A stretch of DNA of 64,000 nt from UBA2357 sp002344625 (GTDB lineage: Bacteria > Pseudomonadota > Gammaproteobacteria > Burkholderiales > Rhodocyclaceae), in assembly GCA_937995335.1 (NCBI GenBank), contig CALKIH010000025.1, positions 1-64,000 on the forward strand, given 5' to 3'. The notes beneath the pieces are model-generated. The model saw only the letters and a program-made list of their open reading frames with translations. It made no database searches and was not told the origin of the DNA. Made by a program: the position numbers and the translations under genes. This document shows, piece after piece, positions 5,974 to 15,333 of the stretch (the first letter of the stretch is position 1; every line of letters starts with the position of its first letter).

Positions 5974-8091
5974 ATGCCGCATTTCGAATTCAATGCCCTT
6001 ACGCTGCTGCTGCTGCAGATTGCCGCTGTCCTGATCGTTTCACGTTCGCTCGGCTTGGTTACACGATGGATGGGCCAGCCGCTGGTGATCGCCGAAGTGC
6101 TCGCCGGCATCGTCCTGGGGCCGTCTCTGCTCGGATGGTTGTGGCCCGAGGCGATGGTCGCGCTGTTTCCCCAGGATTCGATGCAGGCGCTGAAAATGCT
6201 CAGCCAGGTCGGGCTGGTGCTGTTCATGTTCCTCGTCGGCCTGGAGTTCGATGCCAGGTTGCTCAGGGGGCGTGCCCGGGCGTCGGTGATCATCAGCCAC
6301 ACCAGCATCGTGGTGCCGTTCGCGCTGGGCGGATTGGCCGGGTGGTGGCTGTTCGATAGCTATGCCAGCGAAGGGGTTTCGCTGGGGGCGTTCGTGCTGT
6401 TCCTGGGCGTGGCAATGAGCATCACCGCGTTTCCGGTGCTGGCGCGCATTCTTTCCGAGCGCCATCTGCTCGGAACGCGGGTCGGGGCGCTGACGATGGC
6501 ATGCGCGGCGGTCGATGACGTGACCGCGTGGTGCCTGCTCGCCTTCGTCGTCGCGATAGCGCGTGCCGACGGCTTGGAGCAGGCGTTGTGGACCACGCTG
6601 TTCGCGCTCGCCTTCATCGTCGTCATGCTGAAGACCGTGCGGCCGTTCCTCGGGCGGCTGGCGGTTCGCGTGGCCAACCGTGACGGGCTGACGCCGACCG
6701 TGGTCGCGGGCATTCTGCTGCTGCTGATCGCGTCGAGCACGATCACCGAGATGATCGGCATCCACGCGTTGTTCGGCGCCTTCCTGTTCGGCGCGATCCT
6801 GCCCACGGAAGGGCGTCTGGCCGAGATGCTGGCGGAGAAGTTCGAGGCGGTGGCGGTGGTGCTGTTGCTGCCGCTGTTCTTCGCCTACAGCGGGTTGCGC
6901 ACCGAGATCGGCTTGTTGTCGACCACGACCGACTGGCTGGTGGCGTTGGCATTGATCGGCGTCGCGTCGGTCGGCAAGTTCGGTGGCAGCACGCTCGCGG
7001 CCCGATTCACCGGCATGCGTTGGCGCGAAGCGAGCGCGCTCGGCATTCTGATGAACACGCGCGGTCTGATGGAGCTGATCGTGCTGAACATCGGTTTGGA
7101 CCTGGGGGTGATCTCGCCGACGGTGTTTACCATGATGGTGATCATGGCGCTGGTGACCACCTTCACCACCACGCCGGTGCTGGCCTGGGTGTATCCGGAC
7201 AGCGAACTTGCGCGCGACCGGCTCAAGGCCGAGCCGGAGAGTGAATTGGGCGGCGAAGTGCCGTTTACCGCGATGGTCAGCCTGTCCAACAGCGACCGCG
7301 GCCCCGGTCTGGCCTTGCTGGCCAGCGTGCTGACGGCGAAGCGCGATGCCCGCCTCTTCGCCCTGCATCTGCGGGAGCCCAGCGATCGTCCGTCGGTCGT
7401 GCTGCGCGATGGCGTCGAGGCGGAGGATGGCCCGCTCTATGCCTTTTTGCGCCATGCCGGCAAGCTGGCGCTGGGCGTGAAGCCGCTCAGTTTCGTTTCG
7501 GCCGAGCCGGCGGTGGACATCTGCCGTACCGCCCGCGCCAAACAGGCCGACATGCTGCTCCTGGGCGCCCATAAGCCTCTGCTGCTGGAGGGCAGCTTTG
7601 GCGGAACGGTGAGCGATGTGCTTGAGCGGACGCACAGCCCGGTGGGGGTGCTCATCGACCATGGGCTCGAGAAGGTCGAGCGGGTGCTGGTGGCGTGCGT
7701 GGGCGGGCCGACGGACGAAGAGGCACTGCGCTGCGCGGCCCGCATCGGTGCGATGCCCGGCGTGACGGTGATCTGCCTGCGGGTGATGTCCGCCGGCTGG
7801 TCGCAACTGGCAGTCGCGGGGCCGAGCGCGGCCATGCCGGAAGTGTTCGCCGAGTCGCGCGCGATCGAACATCCGTTCCCTGCCGCGGCGGTGCTCGAGG
7901 AGGCGCGGCGCGGCTACGATCTGGTAATCGTCGGCATGCACGAGATCTGGGGGTTGAACGGCGGCCGCTTTGGACTGCGCCGCCGGATGCTGGCCGAATC
8001 CCCGGTGTCGCTGCTGGTCATGCACACGGCGTCGAGCACGGTCGCCGAGCCGGCCCCGTTCGGCTTCATTCACCTCAACCAACCCACCTGA
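5974..8091 (+). CDS. CPA2 cation/proton antiporter with USP-like tail
   Basis: This 705-residue inner-membrane protein has about 12 hydrophobic segments in residues 1-410. These include AAVDDVTAW with the tandem Asp pair (181-182) typical of CPA2 (KefB/NhaS) exchangers, and the conserved NTRGLMELI helix. The C-terminal 290 residues are soluble and resemble paired universal-stress-like modules, as in plant CHX and bacterial homologues. It probably exchanges K+ or Na+ for protons. GGAAG precedes the ATG. A XRE/EIIA-like gene follows 12 bases downstream and is probably cotranscribed. Confidence 0.88.
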   Translation: MPHFEFNALTLLLLQIAAVLIVSRSLGLVTRWMGQPLVIAEVLAGIVLGPSLLGWLWPEAMVALFPQDSMQALKMLSQVGLVLFMFLVGLEFDARLLRGRARASVIISHTSIVVPFALGGLAGWWLFDSYASEGVSLGAFVLFLGVAMSITAFPVLARILSERHLLGTRVGALTMACAAVDDVTAWCLLAFVVAIARADGLEQALWTTLFALAFIVVMLKTVRPFLGRLAVRVANRDGLTPTVVAGILLLLIASSTITEMIGIHALFGAFLFGAILPTEGRLAEMLAEKFEAVAVVLLLPLFFAYSGLRTEIGLLSTTTDWLVALALIGVASVGKFGGSTLAARFTGMRWREASALGILMNTRGLMELIVLNIGLDLGVISPTVFTMMVIMALVTTFTTTPVLAWVYPDSELARDRLKAEPESELGGEVPFTAMVSLSNSDRGPGLALLASVLTAKRDARLFALHLREPSDRPSVVLRDGVEAEDGPLYAFLRHAGKLALGVKPLSFVSAEPAVDICRTARAKQADMLLLGAHKPLLLEGSFGGTVSDVLERTHSPVGVLIDHGLEKVERVLVACVGGPTDEEALRCAARIGAMPGVTVICLRVMSAGWSQLAVAGPSAAMPEVFAESRAIEHPFPAAAVLEEARRGYDLVIVGMHEIWGLNGGRFGLRRRMLAESPVSLLVMHTASSTVAEPAPFGFIHLNQPT

Positions 8092-8103
8092 TTTGCCGAT
8101 TCG

Positions 8104-8895
8104 ATGCATTTTGGTGCAGCACTTCGCTTGATACGGCTGGACTCGGGGATCAGCCTGCGCGATCTGGCGCGTCGCCTGAATGTTTCCAGCGCGTACCTGA
8201 GCCGGGTCGAGAACGGGCTGGATGCGGTGCCGACGCCGTTTCGGCTCGGCGCCATGGCCCGTGAGCTGGGGGTTTCTCCGACCGCGCTGATCGCGCTCGC
8301 ACAGCGGATCAACCCGCTGGTTGCGGACTACATCGAGCGCGTGCCGGAGGCGGGCTCCCTGTTTCTCGAGGTCGCCTATCGCGACATGAGTGCCGCGCAG
8401 CTTGCCGAGTTGCGGTCCTTGGTGGTGCAGCGGCAGCCGGCGGCGAGCGAGCCGGACGGCGGTGCCCTGGCGGCGATCGTCCGGCCGGAAGGCGTGGTGC
8501 TCGGGCTCATCGGTTCGGACATGGACGATGTGCTCGATCTGGCGGCGGGGCGTCTGGCCGAGGTTTCGGGGCGGGCGGATGCGGTCCGCCTCGGTGCCGC
8601 GCTGCGCGAGCGCGAGGTCGTGAACTCGAGCGCCATCGGCGGCGGCATCGCGGTGCCACGCGTCTATATCGAGGGCGCCGCACCGGCCGCCGCGCTGATC
8701 GTGCTGGGCGATGGCCTGATCCACGATACGCCGGATGGCCGGCCTTTGCGGGCGGTCATCGCGCTGATGGGGCCGCGCGCGGATCCGGGACGCCGCGCGA
8801 TCCTGGTGCAGATCGCGCGCCTGGCGTCCCAGGGCCTGGCCGATCGGCTGGCCGGCGCGGATTCGGTGGCCGCCGTGATGCGTTGCCTGGCCTAA
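8104..8895 (+). CDS. XRE regulator fused to EIIA-like domain lacking the phospho-His
   Basis: This 263-residue protein has an N-terminal HTH (residues about 1-65, SLRDLARRLNVSSAYLSRVENG) followed by a domain resembling PTS EIIA of the fructose/nitrogen type (about 120-260). The family signature GIAIPH reads GIAVPR here, so the phosphorylatable His is replaced by Arg186. It may sense or bind without being phosphorylated. EIIA-Ntr proteins are known to control K+ transport in E. coli, which makes its place right behind a cation antiporter suggestive. Whether it represses transcription or binds the antiporter is open. Confidence 0.72.
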   Translation: MHFGAALRLIRLDSGISLRDLARRLNVSSAYLSRVENGLDAVPTPFRLGAMARELGVSPTALIALAQRINPLVADYIERVPEAGSLFLEVAYRDMSAAQLAELRSLVVQRQPAASEPDGGALAAIVRPEGVVLGLIGSDMDDVLDLAAGRLAEVSGRADAVRLGAALREREVVNSSAIGGGIAVPRVYIEGAAPAAALIVLGDGLIHDTPDGRPLRAVIALMGPRADPGRRAILVQIARLASQGLADRLAGADSVAAVMRCLA

Positions 8896-8926
8896 CCGAC
8901 CCGAACGCGCCCGCGGCCCGCATCGA

Positions 8927-9868
8927 TCATTCGAACAGCTTGCCCACGCTCTCGCCGGTGTGGATGCGCTCGATCGCGGCGGCGAACAGCGGCGCCACGC
9001 TCAACTGCGTGATCTTGTCGAGGTGTTTGCCGGGCGGCATGTGCACGGTGTTGGTCACGACCACCGATTCGATCGGGGCGTCGCGCAGGCGGTCGATCGC
9101 CGGGCCGCACAAGACGCCATGGACGGCGCCGGCATGGATGGTGCGCGCGCCGGCCGCCTTGAGGGTGTGGATCGTCGCGAGCAGGGTGCCGCCGGTCGAG
9201 ATCTCGTCTTCGAAGATCACCACGTCCTTGCCCTCGACGTCCCCCACCACCTGGCCCTGCTTCACGTCGGTATCGCTCACCCGGCGCTTGTCGATGATCG
9301 CCATCGGCACGCCCAGGCGCTCCGAAAACCGCCCCACCCGCTTGGCGCCGCCGGCATCCGTCGCCACCGCGACCATGTTCGAGATGTCGTGGTGGTCGCG
9401 AAAATGCGCGACGATGGTCGGAATGGCGGTGAGGTGATCGACCGGTACGCTGAAGAAGCCATGCACCTGGTCGGCGTGCAGGTCCATCGTCAGCACCCGG
9501 TTGGCGCCGGCCGTCGCCAGCATGTCGGCGATCAGCCGGCCGGTGATCGAGATGCGCGGCGCGTCCTTCTTGTCGGAGCGGGCATACGAGTAATACGGAA
9601 TCACCGCGGTCACCCGCCGGGCCGAGGCGCTGCGCAGCGCGTCGAGCGTGATCATGAGTTCCAGGATGTGGTCGCTGGCCGGCTGGGTGAAAGGCTGCAC
9701 CACGAACACGTCGCGCTCGCGCACGTTTTCGCGGATCTGCACATGCAGGTTGTCGTTGGAGAATCGCGATATTTCCAGTGGGCTCGGCGCCAGGCCGAGG
9801 CAGGCGCAGATTTCGGCCGCGAGGGCGGGATTGGCGTTGCAGGCAAAGATCCGGAGGGCGTCTTTCAT
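8927..9868 (-). CDS. prs: Ribose-phosphate pyrophosphokinase
   Basis: This 313-residue PRPP synthetase makes PRPP from ribose-5-phosphate and ATP. Seen are RFSNDN and the flexible-loop region, DLHADQVHGFF (divalent metal/ATP region) and the PRPP loop VVIFEDEISTGGTL. The start ATG 9868 gives the usual family length; an upstream in-frame start at 9937 would add 23 residues unlike the family. Some motifs deviate from housekeeping Prs, so it may be a paralogue. It is divergent from prfC, sharing a gap of about 195 bases. Confidence 0.88.
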   Translation of the reverse strand: MKDALRIFACNANPALAAEICACLGLAPSPLEISRFSNDNLHVQIRENVRERDVFVVQPFTQPASDHILELMITLDALRSASARRVTAVIPYYSYARSDKKDAPRISITGRLIADMLATAGANRVLTMDLHADQVHGFFSVPVDHLTAIPTIVAHFRDHHDISNMVAVATDAGGAKRVGRFSERLGVPMAIIDKRRVSDTDVKQGQVVGDVEGKDVVIFEDEISTGGTLLATIHTLKAAGARTIHAGAVHGVLCGPAIDRLRDAPIESVVVTNTVHMPPGKHLDKITQLSVAPLFAAAIERIHTGESVGKLFE

Positions 9869-10063
9869 GGGTGTGATGGTCGTGGGCGGGAGGCGTCTGC
9901 TGCCGTCCGAAGTGGTTTCGAAGTGGGTGTCGCCCATTGTATCGCGGCAGCGGGGTGCGCTCCCGGCGTGCCCGCAATCAGTCCGACAGTGGCGGTTACT
10001 TGATAGAATCCGGGCTTGCGCCGCCGATCATGTTCGCGCGGCGTCATTTTTTGGCCGATTCCG

Positions 10064-11686
10064 ATGACCAGTACCGCTTTCCCGCCCGAACTCCTGCGCG
10101 ATGTCGCGAAGCGCCGCACTTTCGGCATCATTTCCCACCCCGATGCGGGCAAGACCACGCTCACCGAGAAGCTGCTGCTGTACGGCGGTGCGATCCAGAT
10201 GGCCGGCACGGTCAAGGCGCGCAAGAGCGCCCGCCATGCGACCTCGGACTGGATGGAGGTCGAGAAGCAGCGCGGCATCTCGGTGACCAGCTCGGTGATG
10301 CAGTTCGAGTATCAGGGACACACCATCAACCTGCTCGACACCCCGGGACACCAGGACTTCTCGGAGGATACCTACCGGGTGCTGACCGCCGTCGATGCCG
10401 CGGTGATGGTCATCGACGCGGCCAAAGGGGTCGAGGCGCAGACCATCAAGCTGCTCGAGGTCTGCCGCCTGCGCAACACGCCGATCATCACTTTCGTGAA
10501 CAAGCTCGACCGCGAAGTGCGCGACCCGTTCGAACTGCTCTCCGAGATCGAGGATGTGCTCAAGATCGAGTGCGCGCCGATCACCTGGCCGGTCGGCTCG
10601 GGCAAGGTCTTTCGCGGCGTCTATCACCTGATGGAAGATCGTGTGCTGCGTTTTGCCGCGGGCGAGGAGACGCGCACCGAAGCCGAAGTGATCAGCGGCA
10701 TCGCAAATGCGCAGCTGGACGCGTTGTTTCCGATGGAAGTGCAGCAGTTGCGCGACGATGTCGAGCTGATCGCCGGTGCTTCGGCGCCGTTCTCGCTCGG
10801 CGATTTTCTGGCCGGCCGGCAGAGCCCGGTGTTCTTCGGTTCCGGTATCAACAACTTCGGAGTGCAGGAGATCCTGCAGGCCTTGATCGACTGGGCGCCG
10901 CCGCCGCAGCCGCGCGAGGCCGGCGTCAATTCGGCCGGTGCGCGCATGGTGCAGCCGGGCGAGGCGGGATTTTCGGGTTTCGTGTTCAAGATCCAGGCCA
11001 ACATGGACCCGAAGCACCGCGACCGGATCGCCTTCTTTCGCATCTGCTCGGGGCGCTATACCTCGGGCATGAAGCTGCGCCATGTGCGCATGGGGCGCGA
11101 GATGAAGCTGGCGAATGCGCTCACCTTCATGGCCAACGAGCGGGTGCTGAAGGAGGACGGCGTGGCCGGCGACATCATCGGCATCCACAACCACGGCCAG
11201 CTTCAGATCGGCGACACGCTCACCGAAGGTGAAGGTCTGGGTTTCAAGGGCATCCCGTATTTTTCGCCCGAGCTTTTCCGCGCCGCGCGCCTGCGCGATC
11301 CGCTCAAGACCAAGCAATTGCAGAAAGGCCTGCAGGAGCTGGGCGAAGAGGGGGCGATCCAGGTATTCGAGCAGGAGGGCGGCAACATGCTGCTGGGGGC
11401 GGTCGGGCAGCTCCAGTTCGAGGTCGTCGCGCAGCGGCTAAAGGATGAATACAAGGTTGATGCGATCTTCGAGGCGGCCGAAATCTACACGGCGCGCTGG
11501 CTGACCTTTCCCGACGAGGTGACGCGGCGCAATTTCGAACGCGAGCAGTTCATGCGCGTGGGCAAGGATGTCGACGGCAACCCGGTATATCTCGCCAGCA
11601 CGCGCTACAACCTCGACGTGACCCGCGAGAAATGGCCCAAGGTGGGCTTCCATGCGACCCGGGAGCACGGCCAGGTGCTCGGCTGA
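10064..11686 (+). CDS. prfC: Peptide chain release factor 3
   Basis: This 540-residue translational GTPase removes RF1/RF2 from the ribosome after termination. The G1 motif is SHPDAGKTT, G3 is DTPGHQDF and G4 is NKLDRE, with the RF3-specific domain arrangement following. The ATG at 10064 gives MTSTAFPPELLRDVAKRRTF, in line with family starts; an earlier in-frame start would add an atypical Arg/Cys-rich leader. The length fits the E. coli protein (529). Confidence 0.96.
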   Translation: MTSTAFPPELLRDVAKRRTFGIISHPDAGKTTLTEKLLLYGGAIQMAGTVKARKSARHATSDWMEVEKQRGISVTSSVMQFEYQGHTINLLDTPGHQDFSEDTYRVLTAVDAAVMVIDAAKGVEAQTIKLLEVCRLRNTPIITFVNKLDREVRDPFELLSEIEDVLKIECAPITWPVGSGKVFRGVYHLMEDRVLRFAAGEETRTEAEVISGIANAQLDALFPMEVQQLRDDVELIAGASAPFSLGDFLAGRQSPVFFGSGINNFGVQEILQALIDWAPPPQPREAGVNSAGARMVQPGEAGFSGFVFKIQANMDPKHRDRIAFFRICSGRYTSGMKLRHVRMGREMKLANALTFMANERVLKEDGVAGDIIGIHNHGQLQIGDTLTEGEGLGFKGIPYFSPELFRAARLRDPLKTKQLQKGLQELGEEGAIQVFEQEGGNMLLGAVGQLQFEVVAQRLKDEYKVDAIFEAAEIYTARWLTFPDEVTRRNFEREQFMRVGKDVDGNPVYLASTRYNLDVTREKWPKVGFHATREHGQVLG

Positions 11687-11718
11687 ACCCGGGGCGGGCG
11701 GCCGTGGTCTGAGCGAGC

Positions 11719-12237
11719 ATGAACCAACCCGACCCTACGCAGCGGCGCCTCGGCCGCGGCATGATCGCAATCGCGTGGCTTGTCGCGCTGGGGCTGCTAT
11801 GGATGATCTTCGAGGATGTGCTCGATCGCGGACACAATCCCAACCGCGACCTCAGCATCGTCGGCAGCGGCAGCGAACTGGTCCTCAAGCGCAACCGCTT
11901 TGGCCACTATGTCGCGCCGGGCACGATCAACGGCCAGGCGGTCACGTTCCTGCTCGACACCGGTGCCACCCAGGTATCGGTGCCGGCGCATCTGGCGCAG
12001 CCGCTGGGGCTGCGTGCGGGGGCGCCGGCCCAGGTGTCGACCGCCAATGGCACCGTCACCGTCCGTGCCACGACCATCGATGAGCTGCGGCTCGGCCCGT
12101 TCCGGGTCACCGGCGTGCGCGGACACCTGAACCCGGGCATGCGCGACAATCAGGTCTTGCTCGGGATGAGTGTGCTGAAACAGCTGGAATTCACGCAGCG
12201 CGGCGATACGCTCACGCTGCGTGTGCATGGCGGCTGA
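11719..12237 (+). CDS. Membrane-anchored retropepsin-like aspartic protease
   Basis: This 172-residue protein has one N-terminal membrane helix (AIAWLVALGLLWMIFEDV) and a clan-AA domain with the catalytic FLLDTGATQVSVP motif and a closing VLLGMSVLKQLEF strand. It fits the TIGR02281 family of single-domain aspartic proteases in proteobacteria. It is probably periplasmic and dimeric. Its substrate is unknown. It lies 32 bases after prfC and is convergent with the ydgA-like gene. Confidence 0.85.
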   Translation: MNQPDPTQRRLGRGMIAIAWLVALGLLWMIFEDVLDRGHNPNRDLSIVGSGSELVLKRNRFGHYVAPGTINGQAVTFLLDTGATQVSVPAHLAQPLGLRAGAPAQVSTANGTVTVRATTIDELRLGPFRVTGVRGHLNPGMRDNQVLLGMSVLKQLEFTQRGDTLTLRVHGG

Positions 12238-12256
12238 CCGCGCCCCGGATCTGCGG

Positions 12257-12271
12257 GCCCGGCCGCCGGGC
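12257..12271. terminator. GC-rich hairpin between convergent genes
   Basis: GCCCGG (12257-12262) and CCGGGC (12266-12271) form a 6-bp stem between two convergent genes. There is no strong T-run, so a terminator role is only plausible. Confidence 0.3.
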
Positions 12272-12275
12272 GGTC

Positions 12276-13715
12276 TTACTGCCCGCCCATTTCCATCGGG
12301 TTGAAGGGCAGTCCATTCACGGTGAGCTCGCCGCCCTTGAATGCAAAGCGGGTGCTCATGATGCCGGCGTCGCGCTTCAGGAAGCCCTGCGCGGCCAGGG
12401 CCTCGATCTGCTGGTTGAACATTTCCGCCATCATCTGCGCTTCTTCTTCGGATTCCGCCTCGTTCGCCTGGAGTTCCGCCACGAAGGCTTCGGGCAGCGA
12501 CAGCTCGCCGCTGGCGTCGAGCTTCTGCATCATCACGAACGGATTGCCCGTTTCCTCCGGCGCGAGGCCTTCGAAACGCGCGCGCGCCGCCAGTTGGGCA
12601 TTGCCATGCCGGGTCGAGAAGCTGAGCCGATCCAGCCCCAGCTCGGGGTTGTGGCCGAGCAGCGCGAGCGCGGGTTCGGCAAGCGGTTCGAACAATACCG
12701 AGGGGTCTTCGGCGGCCGCGGCCTGGATCGCGGGGTCGCCGTACAGCGCCATCAACTTGGTGTAGAGCGTGGCCGCCGTGCGCGCATGGATGTTGCGCAG
12801 TGAGATGTCGTAGTGGGCGGGGCCGAAGTTCTGGTCGCCGACCTTGAAGGTGTCGGCGCCGACCTTGACGACCACGTCGATGAAATCACCGCGCGCGGGA
12901 ATGTCGACGTCGTAGCGGATCCGTTCGAGCAGCACCGGCTGGCCCTGGGTTTCGCCGTCCGCGAAGGGGCCCACGTCCATGGTGTCGACGCCCATGCTCA
13001 TCGAGCCGACATAGAACATCGGCTCGTTGTCGAAGAGGCGCTGTTGCGTGGCGTTCAGGCGCATGCCCGCAAGCAGCATCCGGCCCTCGCCCTGGCGCAC
13101 TTCGAGCTTGGGCATGTCGGCCGCCAGCGTGTAGGCCTTCATGCCGGGCGTGAAGTCGACGTTCGCGGTCAGGCCCGCCCAGGCCAGTTGGCCTGCCCCG
13201 CCCATGGCATCGGGCGGGAGCTCGACCGCGAAGGCCGGGCTCGTCATCTGTGCGTTGCCGCCACCGCTGAAGTTGTAAGTGGTCCGGATATCGATCAAGT
13301 CTTTGTCGCCCAGAACCTTCGCGATCTCGGCGCGAATCTGATCGGAAAAGATCAGGCGCGAGTCGGCAATGCCGGCTGCGACGGTCTTGAAGTGGGGCAG
13401 CGGGCCGTGCGCGATGTCGGTCTTGACCGTAAGGCGGAGGGCCTCGGCGGGGATGTCCAGCGGCGGCGCGTCCGGATTCTGGCTGGCCATGGCCTGGAAC
13501 CATTCGCGCGAGAGTTCGAACGTGACAGTTTCGGTGGCGCTGTATATGCCGCGCTGGTAATCGCGGCTGGCGACCGTTAGGTAGGGCAGATTGGCGACCT
13601 GCCGATATTGCTCGTCGTGAGCCGACTCTATCATCTTGCCCAGCCACCACGATGAGGCGGGAAAGGCTGCGACGACGGCAGCCGCGACGATGACGAGGCC
13701 AGTTTTCTTACTCAT
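12276..13715 (-). CDS. YdgA-family (DUF945) protein
   Basis: This 479-residue protein begins with a signal-anchor (MSKKTGLVIVAAAVVAAF), followed by a long, mostly beta periplasmic region (MIESAHDEQYRQVANLPYL..., ending NGLPFNPMEMG) typical of the YdgA/DUF945 family. The E. coli homologue is an inner-membrane-associated protein of unclear function. The reading frame stays open far upstream of the ATG at 13715, but that extension is Arg/Gln-rich noise and overlaps the hupK-like gene antisense, so I excluded it. Confidence 0.85.
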   Translation of the reverse strand: MSKKTGLVIVAAAVVAAFPASSWWLGKMIESAHDEQYRQVANLPYLTVASRDYQRGIYSATETVTFELSREWFQAMASQNPDAPPLDIPAEALRLTVKTDIAHGPLPHFKTVAAGIADSRLIFSDQIRAEIAKVLGDKDLIDIRTTYNFSGGGNAQMTSPAFAVELPPDAMGGAGQLAWAGLTANVDFTPGMKAYTLAADMPKLEVRQGEGRMLLAGMRLNATQQRLFDNEPMFYVGSMSMGVDTMDVGPFADGETQGQPVLLERIRYDVDIPARGDFIDVVVKVGADTFKVGDQNFGPAHYDISLRNIHARTAATLYTKLMALYGDPAIQAAAAEDPSVLFEPLAEPALALLGHNPELGLDRLSFSTRHGNAQLAARARFEGLAPEETGNPFVMMQKLDASGELSLPEAFVAELQANEAESEEEAQMMAEMFNQQIEALAAQGFLKRDAGIMSTRFAFKGGELTVNGLPFNPMEMGGQ

Positions 13716-14084
13716 GCTTGCTTGTTCCTGATGAAGTTCGCGGCGATTTGATTGCTGCTCGAAGGGGGGCGGGCGCACGCTGCGGCCTGACGCTGAACAC
13801 CTGCGGGCGCGCAGGGTCATGCCAACGATATCGACCGCTCGCGATGATAGATGTAAACCCCGCTCATTCCCAGCCCGTGAAGCAGGTTTCCACACATCGG
13901 CGCGCACTGGAAAGGGTTGGCCCGCGGTACGCGCGTGATCGGGCGTCGCGACGGTATTACAATGGCCTCGCTGCAATCGGACTCCCGAAAAGACGCCGGG
14001 GCGGCCCGGGCTTTCTTGCCCCCTCGGGGGGTAGGCATGCGGAACGCTTGCCGGGGTTTTCATAACATCACTGGGATCTACACC
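13716..14084. other. Intergenic region, 369 bp
   Basis: This gap separates two divergent genes and must hold promoters for both. A TACAAT-like -10 hexamer lies near 13958 for the rightward gene, without a good -35. I see no gene, attC or repeat here. Confidence 0.5.
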
Positions 14085-15290
14085 ATGTCGGAGTCGTCGA
14101 TGGCGCAGTCGGCCGTAGCGGAAACTGGCGAACATCCGCACTTCGACGCAATGGCGCCGCTGGTGCTCGAAGTGCGCTGGGACGGTACCCGGGTGCTGGC
14201 GGCGAGCGTGATCAACCCGCGCCCGCCGGCCGCACACCTGCTGGTGGGCAAGACGCTGGCCGAAGCGGGGGCGCTGGTGCCAAAACTGCTCGGGTCGTGC
14301 GGGCGGGCGCAGACGCTCGCCTTCGGCATGGCAGTGCGCGGCGCGGGCGTGACGGATGCGTCCGTGCCCGAGGCCTGGGAAGTAGAGCGCGCGCTCGCTG
14401 CCGAAATGGCGCAGGAGCACCTGTGGCGGCTGATGATCGACTGGCCGGCACTGTTCGGTCAGCCGATCCGGCGCGAACGTTTTGCCGAGCTGCATCGCCG
14501 GCTTGCCGGCGCCCGCGATTCGCGCCTCGCATTCCAGTTGGGGGGCGATCTTCTCGACTTGGTGGTGGTGGAATTGCTGGGAGGCTTCTTCGGCTCGTGG
14601 CGCGGTCCGCGCGGTCTGCGCGAATTCGTCGAATGCGCGCGCCGCGGCAGCACCGTCGGGAGCACGCTCGCTGACCTGATCGAGCTGGGTTTGTCCACCT
14701 CCGAACAGGAGGCGGTGCCGATCCTGCCTTCGCTGTCGGCGGGGGCGTGGGCGCAGCGTTTCGGCGGGGTGCCCGACGACACCTTCTGCAGTGCCCCGAC
14801 CTTCGGCGGGCTGGCGCACGAAGCCGGCGTCTTGTCGCGCCATGCCGATACCGCGCATCCGGCATTGCTTCTGAGCCACCGCCACCGCTGCGCGGCCCGC
14901 CTGTTCGCGCGGGTGATCGATCTGTCGGAATGCGCGAGCCGCCTGCGCCATCCGCTTGCGAACGACATGCCGGTGATCGTCGATTCGGCCCCGCTTGGCG
15001 AGAACGCTGGCCTGGCCTGCGTCGAAACCGCGCGCGGCTTGCTGATGCACGCCGTCAGGGTCGAAGGCGGACGCATTGCCGAATACGCGATCGTTGCGCC
15101 GACCGAGTGGAATTTTCATCCCGAGGGCGCCTTCGTGCGCGAAGCACTCGATACCGAGACCGCCTCGGCGGCGGCCGTTTCCTTACGCTTGAAGGCACTG
15201 GCGCTGGCGCTCGACCCCTGCCTGCCGTTCGAGTTGCGCCTGCTCGATGCCGATGGGGCGGCCGTGGATCCGGCGGTGCACGCTCAGTGA
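14085..15290 (+). CDS. HupK-like hydrogenase accessory protein (large-subunit homologue)
   Basis: This 401-residue protein is related to the Ni-Fe hydrogenase large subunit. The C-terminal half has DSAPLGENAGLACVETARG, VEGGRIAEYAIVAPTEWNF and DPCLPF (377-382), mirroring the subunit's DPCxxC; the second Cys is Phe382. The N-terminal RxCGxC equivalent is reduced to GSCGRAQ. It therefore cannot bind the active site normally and fits HupK, a proposed maturation scaffold. No hydrogenase or hyp genes are nearby, so it is an orphan here. The ATG at 14085 was chosen on family-like length; ATG 14100 is possible. Confidence 0.7.
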   Translation: MSESSMAQSAVAETGEHPHFDAMAPLVLEVRWDGTRVLAASVINPRPPAAHLLVGKTLAEAGALVPKLLGSCGRAQTLAFGMAVRGAGVTDASVPEAWEVERALAAEMAQEHLWRLMIDWPALFGQPIRRERFAELHRRLAGARDSRLAFQLGGDLLDLVVVELLGGFFGSWRGPRGLREFVECARRGSTVGSTLADLIELGLSTSEQEAVPILPSLSAGAWAQRFGGVPDDTFCSAPTFGGLAHEAGVLSRHADTAHPALLLSHRHRCAARLFARVIDLSECASRLRHPLANDMPVIVDSAPLGENAGLACVETARGLLMHAVRVEGGRIAEYAIVAPTEWNFHPEGAFVREALDTETASAAAVSLRLKALALALDPCLPFELRLLDADGAAVDPAVHAQ

Positions 15291-15333
15291 GCGCTGGCCT
15301 TGGGCCGCCGCGCCAGCGCAGGCACGAGGCGCG

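Noticed and set aside
6040..8724. An 894-codon open frame antisense to the antiporter and XRE-EIIA genes
   Set aside because: It is Arg/Gln/His-rich, has no domain signature and mirrors two well-supported genes; long antisense frames are expected at this GC content.
13716..15119. Upstream open extension of the ydgA-like frame
   Set aside because: It overlaps the hupK-like gene antisense, has no family similarity, and the ATG at 13715 gives a signal-anchor and normal length.
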